Position numbers and translations under genes: made by a program
Part shown: positions 17,452-26,465 of the stretch, in pieces
Layout of the letters: the number at the start of each line of letters is the position of its first letter
Numbering within the stretch: position 1 is the first letter of the stretch
NCBI RefSeq assembly: GCF_022809775.1
Contig: NZ_CP094380.1
Span: 186,001 to 250,000 of the forward strand
DNA: 64,000 nt
Direction of reading: 5' to 3'
Source: Pseudodesulfovibrio tunisiensis
GTDB lineage: Bacteria > Desulfobacterota > Desulfovibrionia > Desulfovibrionales > Desulfovibrionaceae
Notes under the pieces: model-generated
Seen by the model: only the letters and a program-made list of their open reading frames with translations
What the model was told of the DNA's origin: nothing
Databases searched by the model: none

Positions 17452-17898
17452 TTATTTGGCTTCGGTTTTTCTGCCGATTTCGATGTCCAGGGAAATCAGG
17501 GTGATTCGAAAGTCCTCCAGCAGGAAGAGCAGGGAAGCGATCAGACTGATCAGGGATAATCCGAATACGATTTCCACCACATGCGTCAGCTGCAGGTTGA
17601 AGAGCTGAATCGCATACAGGAGCAGGGTCACGCCACTCACGCAGAAGATGGCCAGGATGGCCAAGGCGATGGAAGCGCGCAGGATGTAGCAACGCTTGCG
17701 AAGCAGAGCCACCTGCTGGAAGAGCAGATGTCTGTGTGCGGCCGGGGCCGTGTCCATTTCCGTCAGAATCTGGCGGATGAGGTCCGTGGGCCGGGCAATG
17801 CGGTTGGTCATCGAAAGCAGCAGCAGTCCAATGCCCGAGATGAGCACGAAGGGCGCTATAGACGCCTGCAAGATTGAAACAAGAGATTGTGTATCCAT
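17452..17898 (-). CDS. DUF2721 membrane protein
   Basis: 148 residues from the ATG at 17898 (MDTQSLVSIL); the frame can also begin at a TTG six bases upstream. Three hydrophobic segments (APFVLISGIGLLLLSMT, ASIALAILAIFCVSGVTLLL, VVEIVFGLSLISLIASLLFL) and the NRIARPTDLIR motif match the DUF2721 family, small inner-membrane proteins of unknown function. It stands alone, convergent to the kinase-like gene and divergent from thyX. Confidence 0.75.
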   Translation of the reverse strand: MDTQSLVSILQASIAPFVLISGIGLLLLSMTNRIARPTDLIRQILTEMDTAPAAHRHLLFQQVALLRKRCYILRASIALAILAIFCVSGVTLLLYAIQLFNLQLTHVVEIVFGLSLISLIASLLFLLEDFRITLISLDIEIGRKTEAK

Positions 17899-18010
17899 GG
17901 GCAAGCCCTTTATGCCTTCCTAAAATGTCGGTCAAGCGGTTTCATTTTGATTCAGTTTGGGGTAAGGATTTCTCCGTCACGAACACAAGAACCAAGAAAG
18001 GACCCGTTTC

Positions 18011-18742
18011 ATGCCTGAAGCCTCGCTCAGGGTTGAGCTGCTTGCTGTCACCCCGAATGCCCTGTCTCTGATCTATGCCGCGTTTCGGCAGTGCTATCAT
18101 GCCGGTTTTGTTGCCGACATGTGGCCCAAGCTGCTGTCCGGCGAGGTCGACCGGGAGGTTCAGGCCGATTTCGTTTCCAAGGTGTTGGAGTCAGGCCACG
18201 ACAGCCCGGTGGAACACGTCTGCTTCACGTTTGCGGCGGAAGGCATTTCCCGCGCGTGTTCCCATCAGCTCGTCCGGCATCGGATCGCGTCCTATTCCCA
18301 GCAGAGTCAGCGCTATGTCACGGACAGCATGGACTACATCATGCCTCCGGCCATTGCGCGAATTCCCGAGGCCAAGGCCCGGTTCGAGGCATTCATGCAG
18401 GAAGTCGGCGATGCCTACGCCGACCTGCGTGACATTCTCGTTGCCCATGGCCGCAAGTCCAAGGCCAACGAGGACGCCCGTTTCGTCCTGCCTCAGGCCG
18501 CGGAGACCAAGATCGTTGTTACCATGAATTGCCGGAGCCTGCACCATTTCTTCAATCTGCGCTGCTGCAATCGCGCACAGTGGGAGATTCGTGCGCTTGC
18601 CGACGCCATGCTTGAAAAATGCAAGCAGGAGCTTCCCCCCATATTCTCTCGGGGTGGTGCGCGGTGCGAGATGCTTGGTTATTGTCCGGAATCGGGCAAA
18701 TTCGCCTGCGGCAAATATCCTACCAGAGAAAATCTGACTTAA
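18011..18742 (+). CDS. thyX: Flavin-dependent thymidylate synthase ThyX
   Basis: 243 residues. Makes dTMP from dUMP with methylenetetrahydrofolate and FAD, replacing ThyA. The signature RHRIASYSQQSQRY (RHRx7S motif) lies at about residues 88-101, and the FAD/dUMP region NCRSLHHFFNLRCCNRAQWE near 175-195. Length fits the family. Start ATG at 18011 with AAAGGA upstream. Monocistronic; the AT-rich region before dnaA follows. Confidence 0.96.
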   Translation: MPEASLRVELLAVTPNALSLIYAAFRQCYHAGFVADMWPKLLSGEVDREVQADFVSKVLESGHDSPVEHVCFTFAAEGISRACSHQLVRHRIASYSQQSQRYVTDSMDYIMPPAIARIPEAKARFEAFMQEVGDAYADLRDILVAHGRKSKANEDARFVLPQAAETKIVVTMNCRSLHHFFNLRCCNRAQWEIRALADAMLEKCKQELPPIFSRGGARCEMLGYCPESGKFACGKYPTRENLT

Positions 18743-19311
18743 TTTTTCCCACTGCCGGGATTTTTCCCTACGCGTCGAAAGGCGCGTAGCTCTTGTGTTT
18801 CGGGACATCTTGTAGAGAAGGTCTGTTATTTTGGCGTGTTGCAAATGTTCCTATTGAAAGGGGCGGGAAGCCTTGGGGTTGCCTGTTTTTTGTCCGGGTA
18901 CAATAGGTACCCAATACAGTATTTTTTCTCATATGGAAGGGTTTTGAGGTGAATTTGCCATGATATCGAGGTGTTGTGGATTGATCGGCAAATCAGAGAA
19001 AACGAATTCAGAGTATATTTGTAAAGAAATAATCTTTCGGGGAATAGTATTTCAATGAAATAGTGCGGAAAATGGCGAAATTGAGATTTCGTGGTGTGGA
19101 AAATAAATTTCACCATGTTGATAACATGGCGGCAGGCTGCCCGCCTCACACCAGCAAAACCCTTGTGACACGTTTGTTTCATGCTTGTTGGACGGCGAAA
19201 GCAGGCGTAGCAAGGAATACATTAGAATTTCAATGAAAACAGGGTGCTGTAAAAGGCTGACCTTGTCGATAACCTTGCCCGTGATTTGGGCGAACAGAAG
19301 GATTACGAGAA
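18743..19311 (+). other. AT-rich non-coding region between thyX and dnaA, possible origin or dnaA regulatory region
   Basis: 569 bp with no convincing gene. It is much richer in A+T than the flanks. A weak 7-bp hairpin (CTACGCG / CGCGTAG near 18769-18790) may end thyX. One 9-mer fits the DnaA-box consensus (TGTGGAAAA, i.e. TTTTCCACA reversed, at 19095-19103), and TGTGGATTG at 18975-18983 is a 7 of 9 match. Short repeats ATTTCAATGAAA occur near 19049 and 19228. An origin is possible but not shown; a dnaA promoter with autoregulation would explain the same signs. Confidence 0.4.
19095..19103 (-). promoter_or_regulatory. Candidate DnaA box
   Basis: TTTTCCACA on the minus strand, which fits TTWTNCACA. 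Lies about 210 bp upstream of dnaA in the AT-rich region. Only one full-consensus copy was seen. Confidence 0.4.
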
Positions 19312-20697
19312 TTGTCCCTTACTGAGCTTTCAACTAAATCCAACTCCATGATGACAACTGCCTGGAAGCAAATCCTCAACTCTTTGGAGAAGAGCCTCAA
19401 CCCTGGTCTTTTCAGCGTCTGGATCAAGCCGCTGGAAGGCCATGTCGAAGGCAACCGGCTGAAATTGCTTGCGCCGAACGCCTTTGTGGCCAACTGGGTC
19501 AGGGACCGTCTGCTTCAGGTCATCTGTGAAGCCGCTGCCGAGGTCATGGGTGGCTCACCACGAGTCACCGTGGAGGTGGGGGCGCCCCGCAAGGCGCCTG
19601 CCAAAAAAATGCTCAAACCCATGGTCCGGTCCATTGCCAAGCCGCTGGGCCTGCCCATTGCCGATGCGCCCAAGGCGGTTACCGTCAGCAATTGGCGGTT
19701 CAGCTTCGACGATTTCGTGGTCGGCCCCAGCAATGAGCTGGCCTGTGCGGCCAGCAAGTCCATTTGTGGTAATATCTTCAATTCCGATCATCTGTTTCTG
19801 AGTTCGGCTCCCGGTCTTGGCAAGACCCATCTGCTGCACTCCATCGGTCAGGAGATTTGCCGTCACTCCAATCGGAACAGCCTGAATGTCATGAGCCTGT
19901 CCGCCGAGGAATTCGCAACCCGGCTCGTACTCGCCATCAAGGGCAATCAGGTGAATCAGTTCAAGACCCGCTTTCGCGAGAAGGCCGACGTGCTCCTGCT
20001 GGAGGACGTGCATTTCTTTCAGGGCAAGGAGAAGATGCAGGACGAACTCCTGTGCACACTCAAGGCCCTGAACAATCGCGGTTGTCGCGTTGTCCTGACC
20101 AGTTCGTTCCTGCCCAAGGAGCTCAAGAAAATCGACTCCCAGCTCGTGTCGCGGTTCTGTTCCGGATTTCTTGCCCATATCGGCACCCCGGATTTCGAGA
20201 CCAGACGGCGCATCGTGCTGGAAAAGGCGCGCAGGCTTCAGGTGTCCGTGCCCGTGGAAGTGTCCGATCTGCTGGCCGAGCGGATCACCACGGACATTCG
20301 TCAGTTGGAGAGCTGCCTGAACAATTTGGTGCTCAAGGCCAAGCTGCTGAACCGGACCGTGACCATGGACATGGCGTGGGAAGTGCTGGAAAATTACGCC
20401 GTGCACAATGCGTCCCCGGATTTTCCGCACATCATCGAATTCATTTGCCGCAGCTACGATCTCAGCGAGGAGGAGCTGCGCTCCAAGAGCCGCAAGCGGC
20501 AGATCGTGCTCGCGCGCAATACGGCTTTCTTTCTGGCCCGCAGGCATACCGAGATGTCGCTCAAGGCCATTGGCGAACGTCTTGGCCGCCGTCATTCGAC
20601 GGTGCTCAAGGGTATTGCCAAGGTGGAAAGGGAAATGTCCCAGCAGACCCCGCTGGGAAGACAGCTCAAAAGCACTGTGGAGCGTCTCGTTTCCTAG
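19312..20697 (+). CDS. dnaA: Chromosomal replication initiator DnaA
   Basis: 461 residues from a TTG at 19312, favoured because AAGGA lies 9 nt before it; ATG at 19348 or 19351 without an SD is the alternative. Domain I begins WKQILNSLEKSLNPGLF. The AAA+ core has Walker A SAPGLGKTHLL (about 163-174) and Walker B VLLLEDVHFF (about 225-235). Domain IV carries the DnaA-box helix-turn-helix EMSLKAIGERLGRRHSTVLK (about 412-432). Binds DnaA boxes and opens oriC. It is not followed by dnaN or gyrB; its own terminator and a gene on the other strand follow. Confidence 0.93.
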   Translation: MSLTELSTKSNSMMTTAWKQILNSLEKSLNPGLFSVWIKPLEGHVEGNRLKLLAPNAFVANWVRDRLLQVICEAAAEVMGGSPRVTVEVGAPRKAPAKKMLKPMVRSIAKPLGLPIADAPKAVTVSNWRFSFDDFVVGPSNELACAASKSICGNIFNSDHLFLSSAPGLGKTHLLHSIGQEICRHSNRNSLNVMSLSAEEFATRLVLAIKGNQVNQFKTRFREKADVLLLEDVHFFQGKEKMQDELLCTLKALNNRGCRVVLTSSFLPKELKKIDSQLVSRFCSGFLAHIGTPDFETRRRIVLEKARRLQVSVPVEVSDLLAERITTDIRQLESCLNNLVLKAKLLNRTVTMDMAWEVLENYAVHNASPDFPHIIEFICRSYDLSEEELRSKSRKRQIVLARNTAFFLARRHTEMSLKAIGERLGRRHSTVLKGIAKVEREMSQQTPLGRQLKSTVERLVS

Positions 20698-20714
20698 GAA
20701 TAACGCCCCCCACG

Positions 20715-20779
20715 AACTCCCGGAGTCGCGCAGTCGGCATCAGCCTGAGTGTCACCCTGCCGATTCCGGGAGTTTTTTT
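20715..20779 (+). terminator. Terminator after dnaA
   Basis: Perfect 10-bp stem AACTCCCGGA / TCCGGGAGTT enclosing about 40 nt, followed by TTTTT. Ends the dnaA message before the convergent hydantoinase gene. Confidence 0.75.
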
Positions 20780-20792
20780 GTCTGCCGTTTGA

Positions 20793-22373
20793 TCAGGCCT
20801 TGTCGCCCCAGCCTCCGCCCCCCGGAGTTTCCAGCCGGATTCTGTCTCCCCTGTCCAGACTTTCGTGAAACTTGTCGGCCATGATGCGAGTGTCTTTCCG
20901 TCTCAGCAGCTTGTTGGTGCCGGGGAGTCCGGCCTCGCCACCGGCCGTGCCGAACGGAGCATGGTTGCGTCGTTCCGAAAGTACGGTCGTTTCGCAGGGA
21001 CTCAGCATTTCCATGTCCCGTATCAGCCCATGTCCTCCGGCGTGCCGTCCTGCTCCGCCCGAGCCGCGTCGTACCGAATATTCCCGTACCCGAAAGGGAT
21101 ATGCGTATTCCAGCGCCTCCACAGGCGTGTTCAGGGTGTTGGTCATGTGCGAATGCACGGCGTTTTCCCCTGGTCCGGCTGCGGATGCGCCCATGCCGCC
21201 GGCCAGTGTTTCGTAATAGGCGAAGGCGCGGCCCGTGTCCGGGTGGATGCCGCCGATGGTCAGGTTGTTCATGGTGCCCTGACTTGCTGCGGGCATCATG
21301 TCCGGCACGGCCTTGGCCAATGCGCCCAATATCACGTCCACGATGCGCTGCGAGGTTTCCACGTTGCCGCCAGCCACGGCTGCGGGGAACCTCGCATCCA
21401 CAATGCTGCCGGGGCGCGTCTTCACCTGCAGAGGGCGCAGGCAACCCGCATTGGCTGGTACATTGCCCGGTGCAAGGCTGCGGAATACATACAGCGCTGC
21501 GGAAAGCGTGATGGCCCTTACGGCATTGACGCTTCCGGGAACCTGATCCGCCGAATTCGTGAAATCCAGAATTGCGGAGTCGTTTCTGATGGTCATTTTC
21601 AGACTGATTCGGATATTGCGCGTTTCCAGACCGTCCGAATCCAGCACGTCTTCGAACGTGTATTTCCCGTCCGGTATGCAAGACACTGCCTGCCGCGTCA
21701 GGCGTTCGGAATACTCCATCAGGGCCTGTGCATAGTCCGTGATCAGGGGCAGGCCGTGGCGATCGATGCACTGGTTCAGCCTGCGTACCCCGATGGTGTT
21801 GGCCATGATCTGGGCCGCGAAATCGCCGCGGCGTTCTCCGGGCGTACGCACATTGGCAAGAATCAGGCGCATCAGATTTGCATCGGTTTTCCCCTGACGA
21901 ACGATTTTGACGGGCGGGATGATCAATCCTTCCTGAAACAGGGAGGAGGACAGAGGCATGGAACCGGAGGCCATGCCGCCCACATCCGCATGATGCGCGC
22001 GGTTGGCCGTGAAAAGGATCGGAGAGGGAGAGTCTTCGGCAAACACCGGAGCTATCAGGGTGATGTCCGGCAGATGCGTGCCGCCCTGAAACGGATCGTT
22101 GAGCATGACCATGTCGCCCGGTGCGAATCCGCCGTATTCGGCCGCTGCACGCATGGCTGCCTTGACCGACAGGGGCATGGACCCGAGGTGCACGGGAATG
22201 TGTGCGGCCTGTGCAACCATGTCGCCCCGGCTGTCGAAGATGGCGCAGGACAGATCGCGCCGTTCCTTGATGTTCGGGGAGAACGCGGTATGGGTGAGGG
22301 TGACGCCCATTTCCTCGGCAATGGAGGAAAAGCGGTTTCTGAAGACTTCCAGCAGAATGGGATCGGCGCGCAT
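20793..22373 (-). CDS. Hydantoinase B/oxoprolinase family protein, solitary
   Basis: 526 residues from ATG 22373, preferred to an ATG 51 bp upstream because GAGG stands 5 nt before it. Matches HyuB/5-oxoprolinase beta: DPILLEVFRNRFSSIAEEMG, LSCAIFDSRGDMVAQAAHIP, MLNDPFQGGTHLPDITLIAP, ANRAHHADVGG and the C-terminal GGGGWG. The family, usually paired with an ATP-using HyuA subunit, opens hydantoin or 5-oxoproline rings. No HyuA partner is present on either side here: the next genes are tsaB and dnaA. The substrate therefore cannot be inferred. Confidence 0.85.
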   Translation of the reverse strand: MRADPILLEVFRNRFSSIAEEMGVTLTHTAFSPNIKERRDLSCAIFDSRGDMVAQAAHIPVHLGSMPLSVKAAMRAAAEYGGFAPGDMVMLNDPFQGGTHLPDITLIAPVFAEDSPSPILFTANRAHHADVGGMASGSMPLSSSLFQEGLIIPPVKIVRQGKTDANLMRLILANVRTPGERRGDFAAQIMANTIGVRRLNQCIDRHGLPLITDYAQALMEYSERLTRQAVSCIPDGKYTFEDVLDSDGLETRNIRISLKMTIRNDSAILDFTNSADQVPGSVNAVRAITLSAALYVFRSLAPGNVPANAGCLRPLQVKTRPGSIVDARFPAAVAGGNVETSQRIVDVILGALAKAVPDMMPAASQGTMNNLTIGGIHPDTGRAFAYYETLAGGMGASAAGPGENAVHSHMTNTLNTPVEALEYAYPFRVREYSVRRGSGGAGRHAGGHGLIRDMEMLSPCETTVLSERRNHAPFGTAGGEAGLPGTNKLLRRKDTRIMADKFHESLDRGDRIRLETPGGGGWGDKA

Positions 22374-22449
22374 GAGAGCCTCGGGGTTGCGGTTGCGAAA
22401 GCCGCAGACTACCCGAACATGCATCCGGCCCGCAATGGGCTGTCAGTCT

Positions 22450-23226
22450 CTACTTGCGGTATTCGTCCAGCCTGCGTTGGGCTTCCTCGGGATCGATGCC
22501 GCGTTTTTTTGCGATGAAGGGCAGGTTCTCCTCGGCATCGGAAACGCGGATGTACAGGGGATCGATGGGCGTGTTCGAGAAATCGGCACTCATGGCCGCC
22601 TCAAGCAGGATTTCCGGCGTCGGAGCATCCCAGTGCGGAAGCAGGATTCTGATACCCTTGTCTGCCAGTGCATCACGAAAATCCGGGTGCTTGGCAAGGC
22701 CCGAGCCCAAGGCTGAAGCCGGACCGGAATCGGTCTCGAGCAGAGTCAGTGCAGCGTCGGTTTTCAACGCGGTTGCCGGGCCGAGGGAGGCGGCATTCGG
22801 ACAGGAAAAGGATTGCAGGTAGACGTGATTGCGCCGGGCATAGGTCAGGACATGCAGGGTGCCGTTCAGCAGGGGGGCCGGAGCCTTGGCCAGAAGCGGC
22901 ATGTAGTCGAGTCCGGCAAGAGGAACGGACTGTCCGGCGGCAAGGCCCTGCACAGCGGCCAGGGCAAGGCGCAGGCCCGTGAAACTGCCCGGTCCGCGCG
23001 TGCATGCCATGCGTGCGACCCGGTTCATGGCTGCGCCGAAATCGGCCAGCATCTCACTGATGCCGGGAACAAGGTAGCGCACGGATTGCCCGGGCACGGT
23101 CCATTCGCGGGAGGCGAGCAGATGCACGCCGTCCCGTTCGGTTCTGCCAAGTGCGACCTGAAGCCGTTCCTCGCAGCCGTTGACTGCGAGAACAAGGTCC
23201 TTACGAGAAGAGTCTGCGGATGTCAT
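22450..23226 (-). CDS. tsaB: tRNA threonylcarbamoyladenosine biosynthesis protein TsaB
   Basis: 258 residues. Scaffold for TsaD/TsaE in t6A37 modification of ANN-decoding tRNAs. The family motif is TRGPGSFTGLRLALAAVQGLA (about residues 75-95), preceded by an ASKHA-like strand VLAVNGCEERLQVAL. No strong SD at ATG 23226; it starts inside the end of rseP (26 bp overlap), so translation is probably coupled. The C-terminal quarter is less conserved. Confidence 0.88.
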   Translation of the reverse strand: MTSADSSRKDLVLAVNGCEERLQVALGRTERDGVHLLASREWTVPGQSVRYLVPGISEMLADFGAAMNRVARMACTRGPGSFTGLRLALAAVQGLAAGQSVPLAGLDYMPLLAKAPAPLLNGTLHVLTYARRNHVYLQSFSCPNAASLGPATALKTDAALTLLETDSGPASALGSGLAKHPDFRDALADKGIRILLPHWDAPTPEILLEAAMSADFSNTPIDPLYIRVSDAEENLPFIAKKRGIDPEEAQRRLDEYRK

Positions 23227-24265
23227 TGAATATAGCCAGGCTCATGAGTGCCAGCAGGAATACGATGCCGACACGGGTTGCCACCGCACGCCATTTTTCG
23301 TCAATGGGGCGGCGAAGGATGATTTCCAGAAAAAAGTACAGGATGTGCCCGCCGTCCAGCACCGGGATGGGCAGCAGGTTCAGAATGGCAAGGTTGATCG
23401 AGATGATGGCGGTCCATCCGAGCAGATCGAACAGGCCTGATTGCGCACCCTTGTGGATTACCTGAGCCAGTGCGATGGGGCCGCCGATGGTATCCAGCGG
23501 GATGAGGCGTTCGACGATCTTGATGAACCCGTCCACGATCAACACGGTCTTGAACCATGTGATGGTCAGGGCCTCCCTGAGGCCGAGCCCCTCCACCGGG
23601 CGGAAGGCCAGCGAGCCGTCGAGCTGTATGCCCACGGCCACGACCTGGGTGTCTTCGCCGAAGATGTTCTTGTAGGTCTTGACCTCGGGCGTGACTTCAA
23701 GATTGCGTTTCGTATCGTCGCGCTGGACCGTGACGTGCAGTTTCTTGCCCTCGGACTGGCGGATGACCTTTACCATGGTGGTCCAGCTGTCTATCGGGGT
23801 GCCGTCGATGTTCAGGATGCGGTCGCCCTGTTCAAAGCCTGCGGCCATGGCCGGAGAGTCCGGAACCACGGTTCCGGCAACGGGCAGATAGTAGCCCACG
23901 CCCTGAGCCAGAGCCAGAAACCAGTAGATCAGGAATGCAAGCAGCAGATTGAAGATCGGACCTGCCGCAACAACGCACATGCGTTGCCATGCCGGGCGGT
24001 TGGAGAACAATGCCTCGGGCGGAAACGGGCTGTCCTCTTCCTCTTCGCCTGTTTCCCCGGCCAGTTGGACGTAGCCGCCAAGAGGAATGGCCGCCACCTT
24101 GTACAGGGTGTTGCCACGGGTGAAACCGAGGAGCTTGGGACCAAAGCCGAGGGAAAAGGCGTGCACGCCCATGCCAAAGCCGCGGGCAACAATGAAGTGC
24201 CCGAATTCATGAAAGAAAATGAGCCCGCCAAGAACGAGCAGGATGGCTATTCCGCTGGTAAACAT
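23201..24265 (-). CDS. rseP: Site-2 intramembrane metalloprotease RseP
   Basis: 354 residues from ATG 24265 (GAGG 5 nt upstream); a GTG two codons earlier is also in frame. Zinc site HEFGH near residue 22 in the first membrane span and the second motif NLLPIPVLDGGHI near 300 are both intact. A single PDZ domain lies at about 120-190 (DSPAMAAGFEQGDRILNIDG). E. coli RseP has two PDZ domains; one is usual in this group. Cleaves anti-sigma factors and signal peptide remnants in the inner membrane. Downstream of dxr, as in many Gram-negatives. Confidence 0.93.
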   Translation of the reverse strand: MFTSGIAILLVLGGLIFFHEFGHFIVARGFGMGVHAFSLGFGPKLLGFTRGNTLYKVAAIPLGGYVQLAGETGEEEEDSPFPPEALFSNRPAWQRMCVVAAGPIFNLLLAFLIYWFLALAQGVGYYLPVAGTVVPDSPAMAAGFEQGDRILNIDGTPIDSWTTMVKVIRQSEGKKLHVTVQRDDTKRNLEVTPEVKTYKNIFGEDTQVVAVGIQLDGSLAFRPVEGLGLREALTITWFKTVLIVDGFIKIVERLIPLDTIGGPIALAQVIHKGAQSGLFDLLGWTAIISINLAILNLLPIPVLDGGHILYFFLEIILRRPIDEKWRAVATRVGIVFLLALMSLAIFNDIRRLFS

Positions 24266-24329
24266 CGTCACCTCGTACGCGGGTTGTTTGCAGTGTCACT
24301 GCGTAGGATAATCATTTCTTGCCCAATGG

Positions 24330-25532
24330 CTAGGCCCGGCCTCGGACTTGTGCCCTGACTTCCCGATCCAGGTCGAGAATGGCTTCGGGAGTGTCCACGG
24401 GGATGGGGGCATGGTCGGACAGGGCGCGTTCGATCATGGCGGGAATGTCGAGAAAGTGGATGCGCTCCTTCAGGAACAGGTCCACGGCCACTTCATTCGC
24501 CGCATTCAGCACGGTGGGGTGGCTTGGGCCCGCCTGAAATGCCTCGAATGCGAGGCGAAGACAGGGAAAGGCGCTCTTGTCCGGTTTCTCGAAAGTCAGG
24601 GTGGCCACTTCAGCCAGATTGAGCCGTTTCACGTCCAGAGTGACGCGTTCCGGGAAGCACATGCAGTGCGCAATGGGAATCTGCATGTCCGGTTGTCCCA
24701 GATGCGCGATCTGCGAACCGTCTGCGAATTCCACGAGCGAATGCACGATGCTTTGGGGATGCACCACCACGTCCACCTGGTCCACGGATACGCCGTAGAG
24801 GTGGCAGGCTTCGATGACTTCCAGTCCCTTGTTCATGAGCGAGGCCGAGTCGATGCTGATCTTGGCGCCCATGCTCCAGTTGGGATGGGCAAGGGCCTGA
24901 TCCCGGGTCACGGTTTTCAGAAAGGCGCGATTTCGGCCACGGAACGGGCCACCCGAGGCCGTCAGAATGAGCTTGTGCAGGCCATCTTCCGAGGAGTGGC
25001 CGAGCAGTCCCTGAAACAGGGCGTTGTGTTCGGAATCCACGGGCAGGATCACGGCACCGGATTCATGACAGGCCTTGCGAATGATGTGGCCGCCCAGCAC
25101 AAGGGATTCCTTGTTGGCCAGTGCTATGACCTTGCCTGCGCGGGCTGCTGCCAGCGTGGGCGGGAATCCTGCTGCGCCCACGATGCTGGAGAGGATCAGA
25201 TCGGCCTGCGGAAGGGTTGCCAGCGTGACATAGGCCTCCGGCCCGACCAGAATCTTCGGGGAGTAGTCCGAGGGCAGCAGGGACTTGAATTCCCGGGCCG
25301 CCTCATCCGTGAGCAGGGCCGTGAATTCGGGGCGGAACTCCACGGCCAGTTTGGCCAGCCGTTTGGCGTTGCGGCCACCGGCAAGAGCCGTGACCGTGAA
25401 TTTGTCCTTGTGTCGGGCCATGACCTTGAGCGCGCTTGCGCCGATGGACCCGGTTGCGCCCAGCACGGAAACCGTGCGCGGAAAGGGCGGGAGAGCGGCC
25501 GTTTGCGGCCATGGGGAAATATATGTCTTCAC
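24330..25532 (-). CDS. dxr: 1-deoxy-D-xylulose 5-phosphate reductoisomerase
   Basis: 400 residues. Second step of the MEP isoprenoid pathway, NADPH-dependent. NADPH-binding VLGATGSIGASALKVM near residue 24; metal and substrate residues in ILPVDSEHNALFQGL and LTASGGPFRGRN; SMGAKISIDSASLMNKGLE in the middle. The start is a GTG at 25532, with no good ATG nearby and no strong SD, perhaps translated by coupling to cdsA, which ends 21 bp upstream. Confidence 0.95.
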   Translation of the reverse strand: MKTYISPWPQTAALPPFPRTVSVLGATGSIGASALKVMARHKDKFTVTALAGGRNAKRLAKLAVEFRPEFTALLTDEAAREFKSLLPSDYSPKILVGPEAYVTLATLPQADLILSSIVGAAGFPPTLAAARAGKVIALANKESLVLGGHIIRKACHESGAVILPVDSEHNALFQGLLGHSSEDGLHKLILTASGGPFRGRNRAFLKTVTRDQALAHPNWSMGAKISIDSASLMNKGLEVIEACHLYGVSVDQVDVVVHPQSIVHSLVEFADGSQIAHLGQPDMQIPIAHCMCFPERVTLDVKRLNLAEVATLTFEKPDKSAFPCLRLAFEAFQAGPSHPTVLNAANEVAVDLFLKERIHFLDIPAMIERALSDHAPIPVDTPEAILDLDREVRAQVRGRA

Positions 25533-25553
25533 GATGCGAGCCGGGGGTTGCGC

Positions 25554-26357
25554 CTACCCGAAGAACGGGTGAAGCAGTTTGGCGAAGCCGTAGACCGGGA
25601 CGACCAGAAGCAGGCTGTCCACGCGGTCCAGAAATCCGCCGTGTCCGGGCAGAAGGGAGCCGGAGTCCTTGACCCCGAGGGTCCGCTTGAGCGCGGATTC
25701 GAAAAAATCGCCGAACTGGGCCGCTATGTTCAGCGCCGCCCCCAGAATGAGCCACTGCCAGACCGGGGCGGAACCGAAGGACATGCCCAAAGCCGTGATC
25801 GAGGCCACGCAGGCCGCAAATCCGCCCAGACTGCCGATCCAGGATTTCTTGGGACTGATCTGGGGCCATATCTTGGTCTTGCCGAACAGGGTGCCCGCAT
25901 AGAATGCTGCGGTGTCGGATACGACGGCGGCGAGCAGAACCAGCAGGATTTCGAGTCGGTTGAAATTCAGGAAGAAGTGGAAATTGAGCGGGATGTAGGC
26001 CAGTCCGGCCAGAAATATCGCGGATTGGGAAAAGGTGGCGGTGTCCTTGCTGCTGTAGCGGAACAGGAATGTCAGCGCCGCTGCCCAGAACGCGGCGATC
26101 ATGACCAGTGCGGGCCAGACCATGTTGCCGGTGGAAAACGCGCCCATGAGCAGAAACGTGAATCCCGCGCCCAGACATTTGAACAGGCCCATGCCGCGGG
26201 GCGGGCTGAACATGGAGTAGAATTCCCACAGGGTCAGGGCGCTGAAAAAGGCCAGGACAACGAAAAGCACCCACCCCTGAAATGCGAGGCCCAGGGCCGG
26301 AATCCCTGCGAGTACTATGGAGGTGGCAATGCGTTTCCGGTGCGTGGAGTTATCCAT
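25554..26357 (-). CDS. cdsA: Phosphatidate cytidylyltransferase
   Basis: 267 residues with about seven membrane segments. Makes CDP-diacylglycerol for phospholipid synthesis. The CdsA signature lies near the C-terminus: KDSGSLLPGHGGFLDRVDSL. Length fits. Lies between uppS and dxr in a run of minus-strand lipid and translation genes; about 110 bp separate it from uppS. Confidence 0.95.
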   Translation of the reverse strand: MDNSTHRKRIATSIVLAGIPALGLAFQGWVLFVVLAFFSALTLWEFYSMFSPPRGMGLFKCLGAGFTFLLMGAFSTGNMVWPALVMIAAFWAAALTFLFRYSSKDTATFSQSAIFLAGLAYIPLNFHFFLNFNRLEILLVLLAAVVSDTAAFYAGTLFGKTKIWPQISPKKSWIGSLGGFAACVASITALGMSFGSAPVWQWLILGAALNIAAQFGDFFESALKRTLGVKDSGSLLPGHGGFLDRVDSLLLVVPVYGFAKLLHPFFG

Positions 26358-26465
26358 ACGTGTCGTCTCTGGTTGGGGTTGCGTGCGGTTTTGTCCGTAA
26401 CCCGTTTTGTGTAATCCATATCCCGGGCAGGGGCAACCTGCTGCAATGATTCGCAGGAAATTGGA

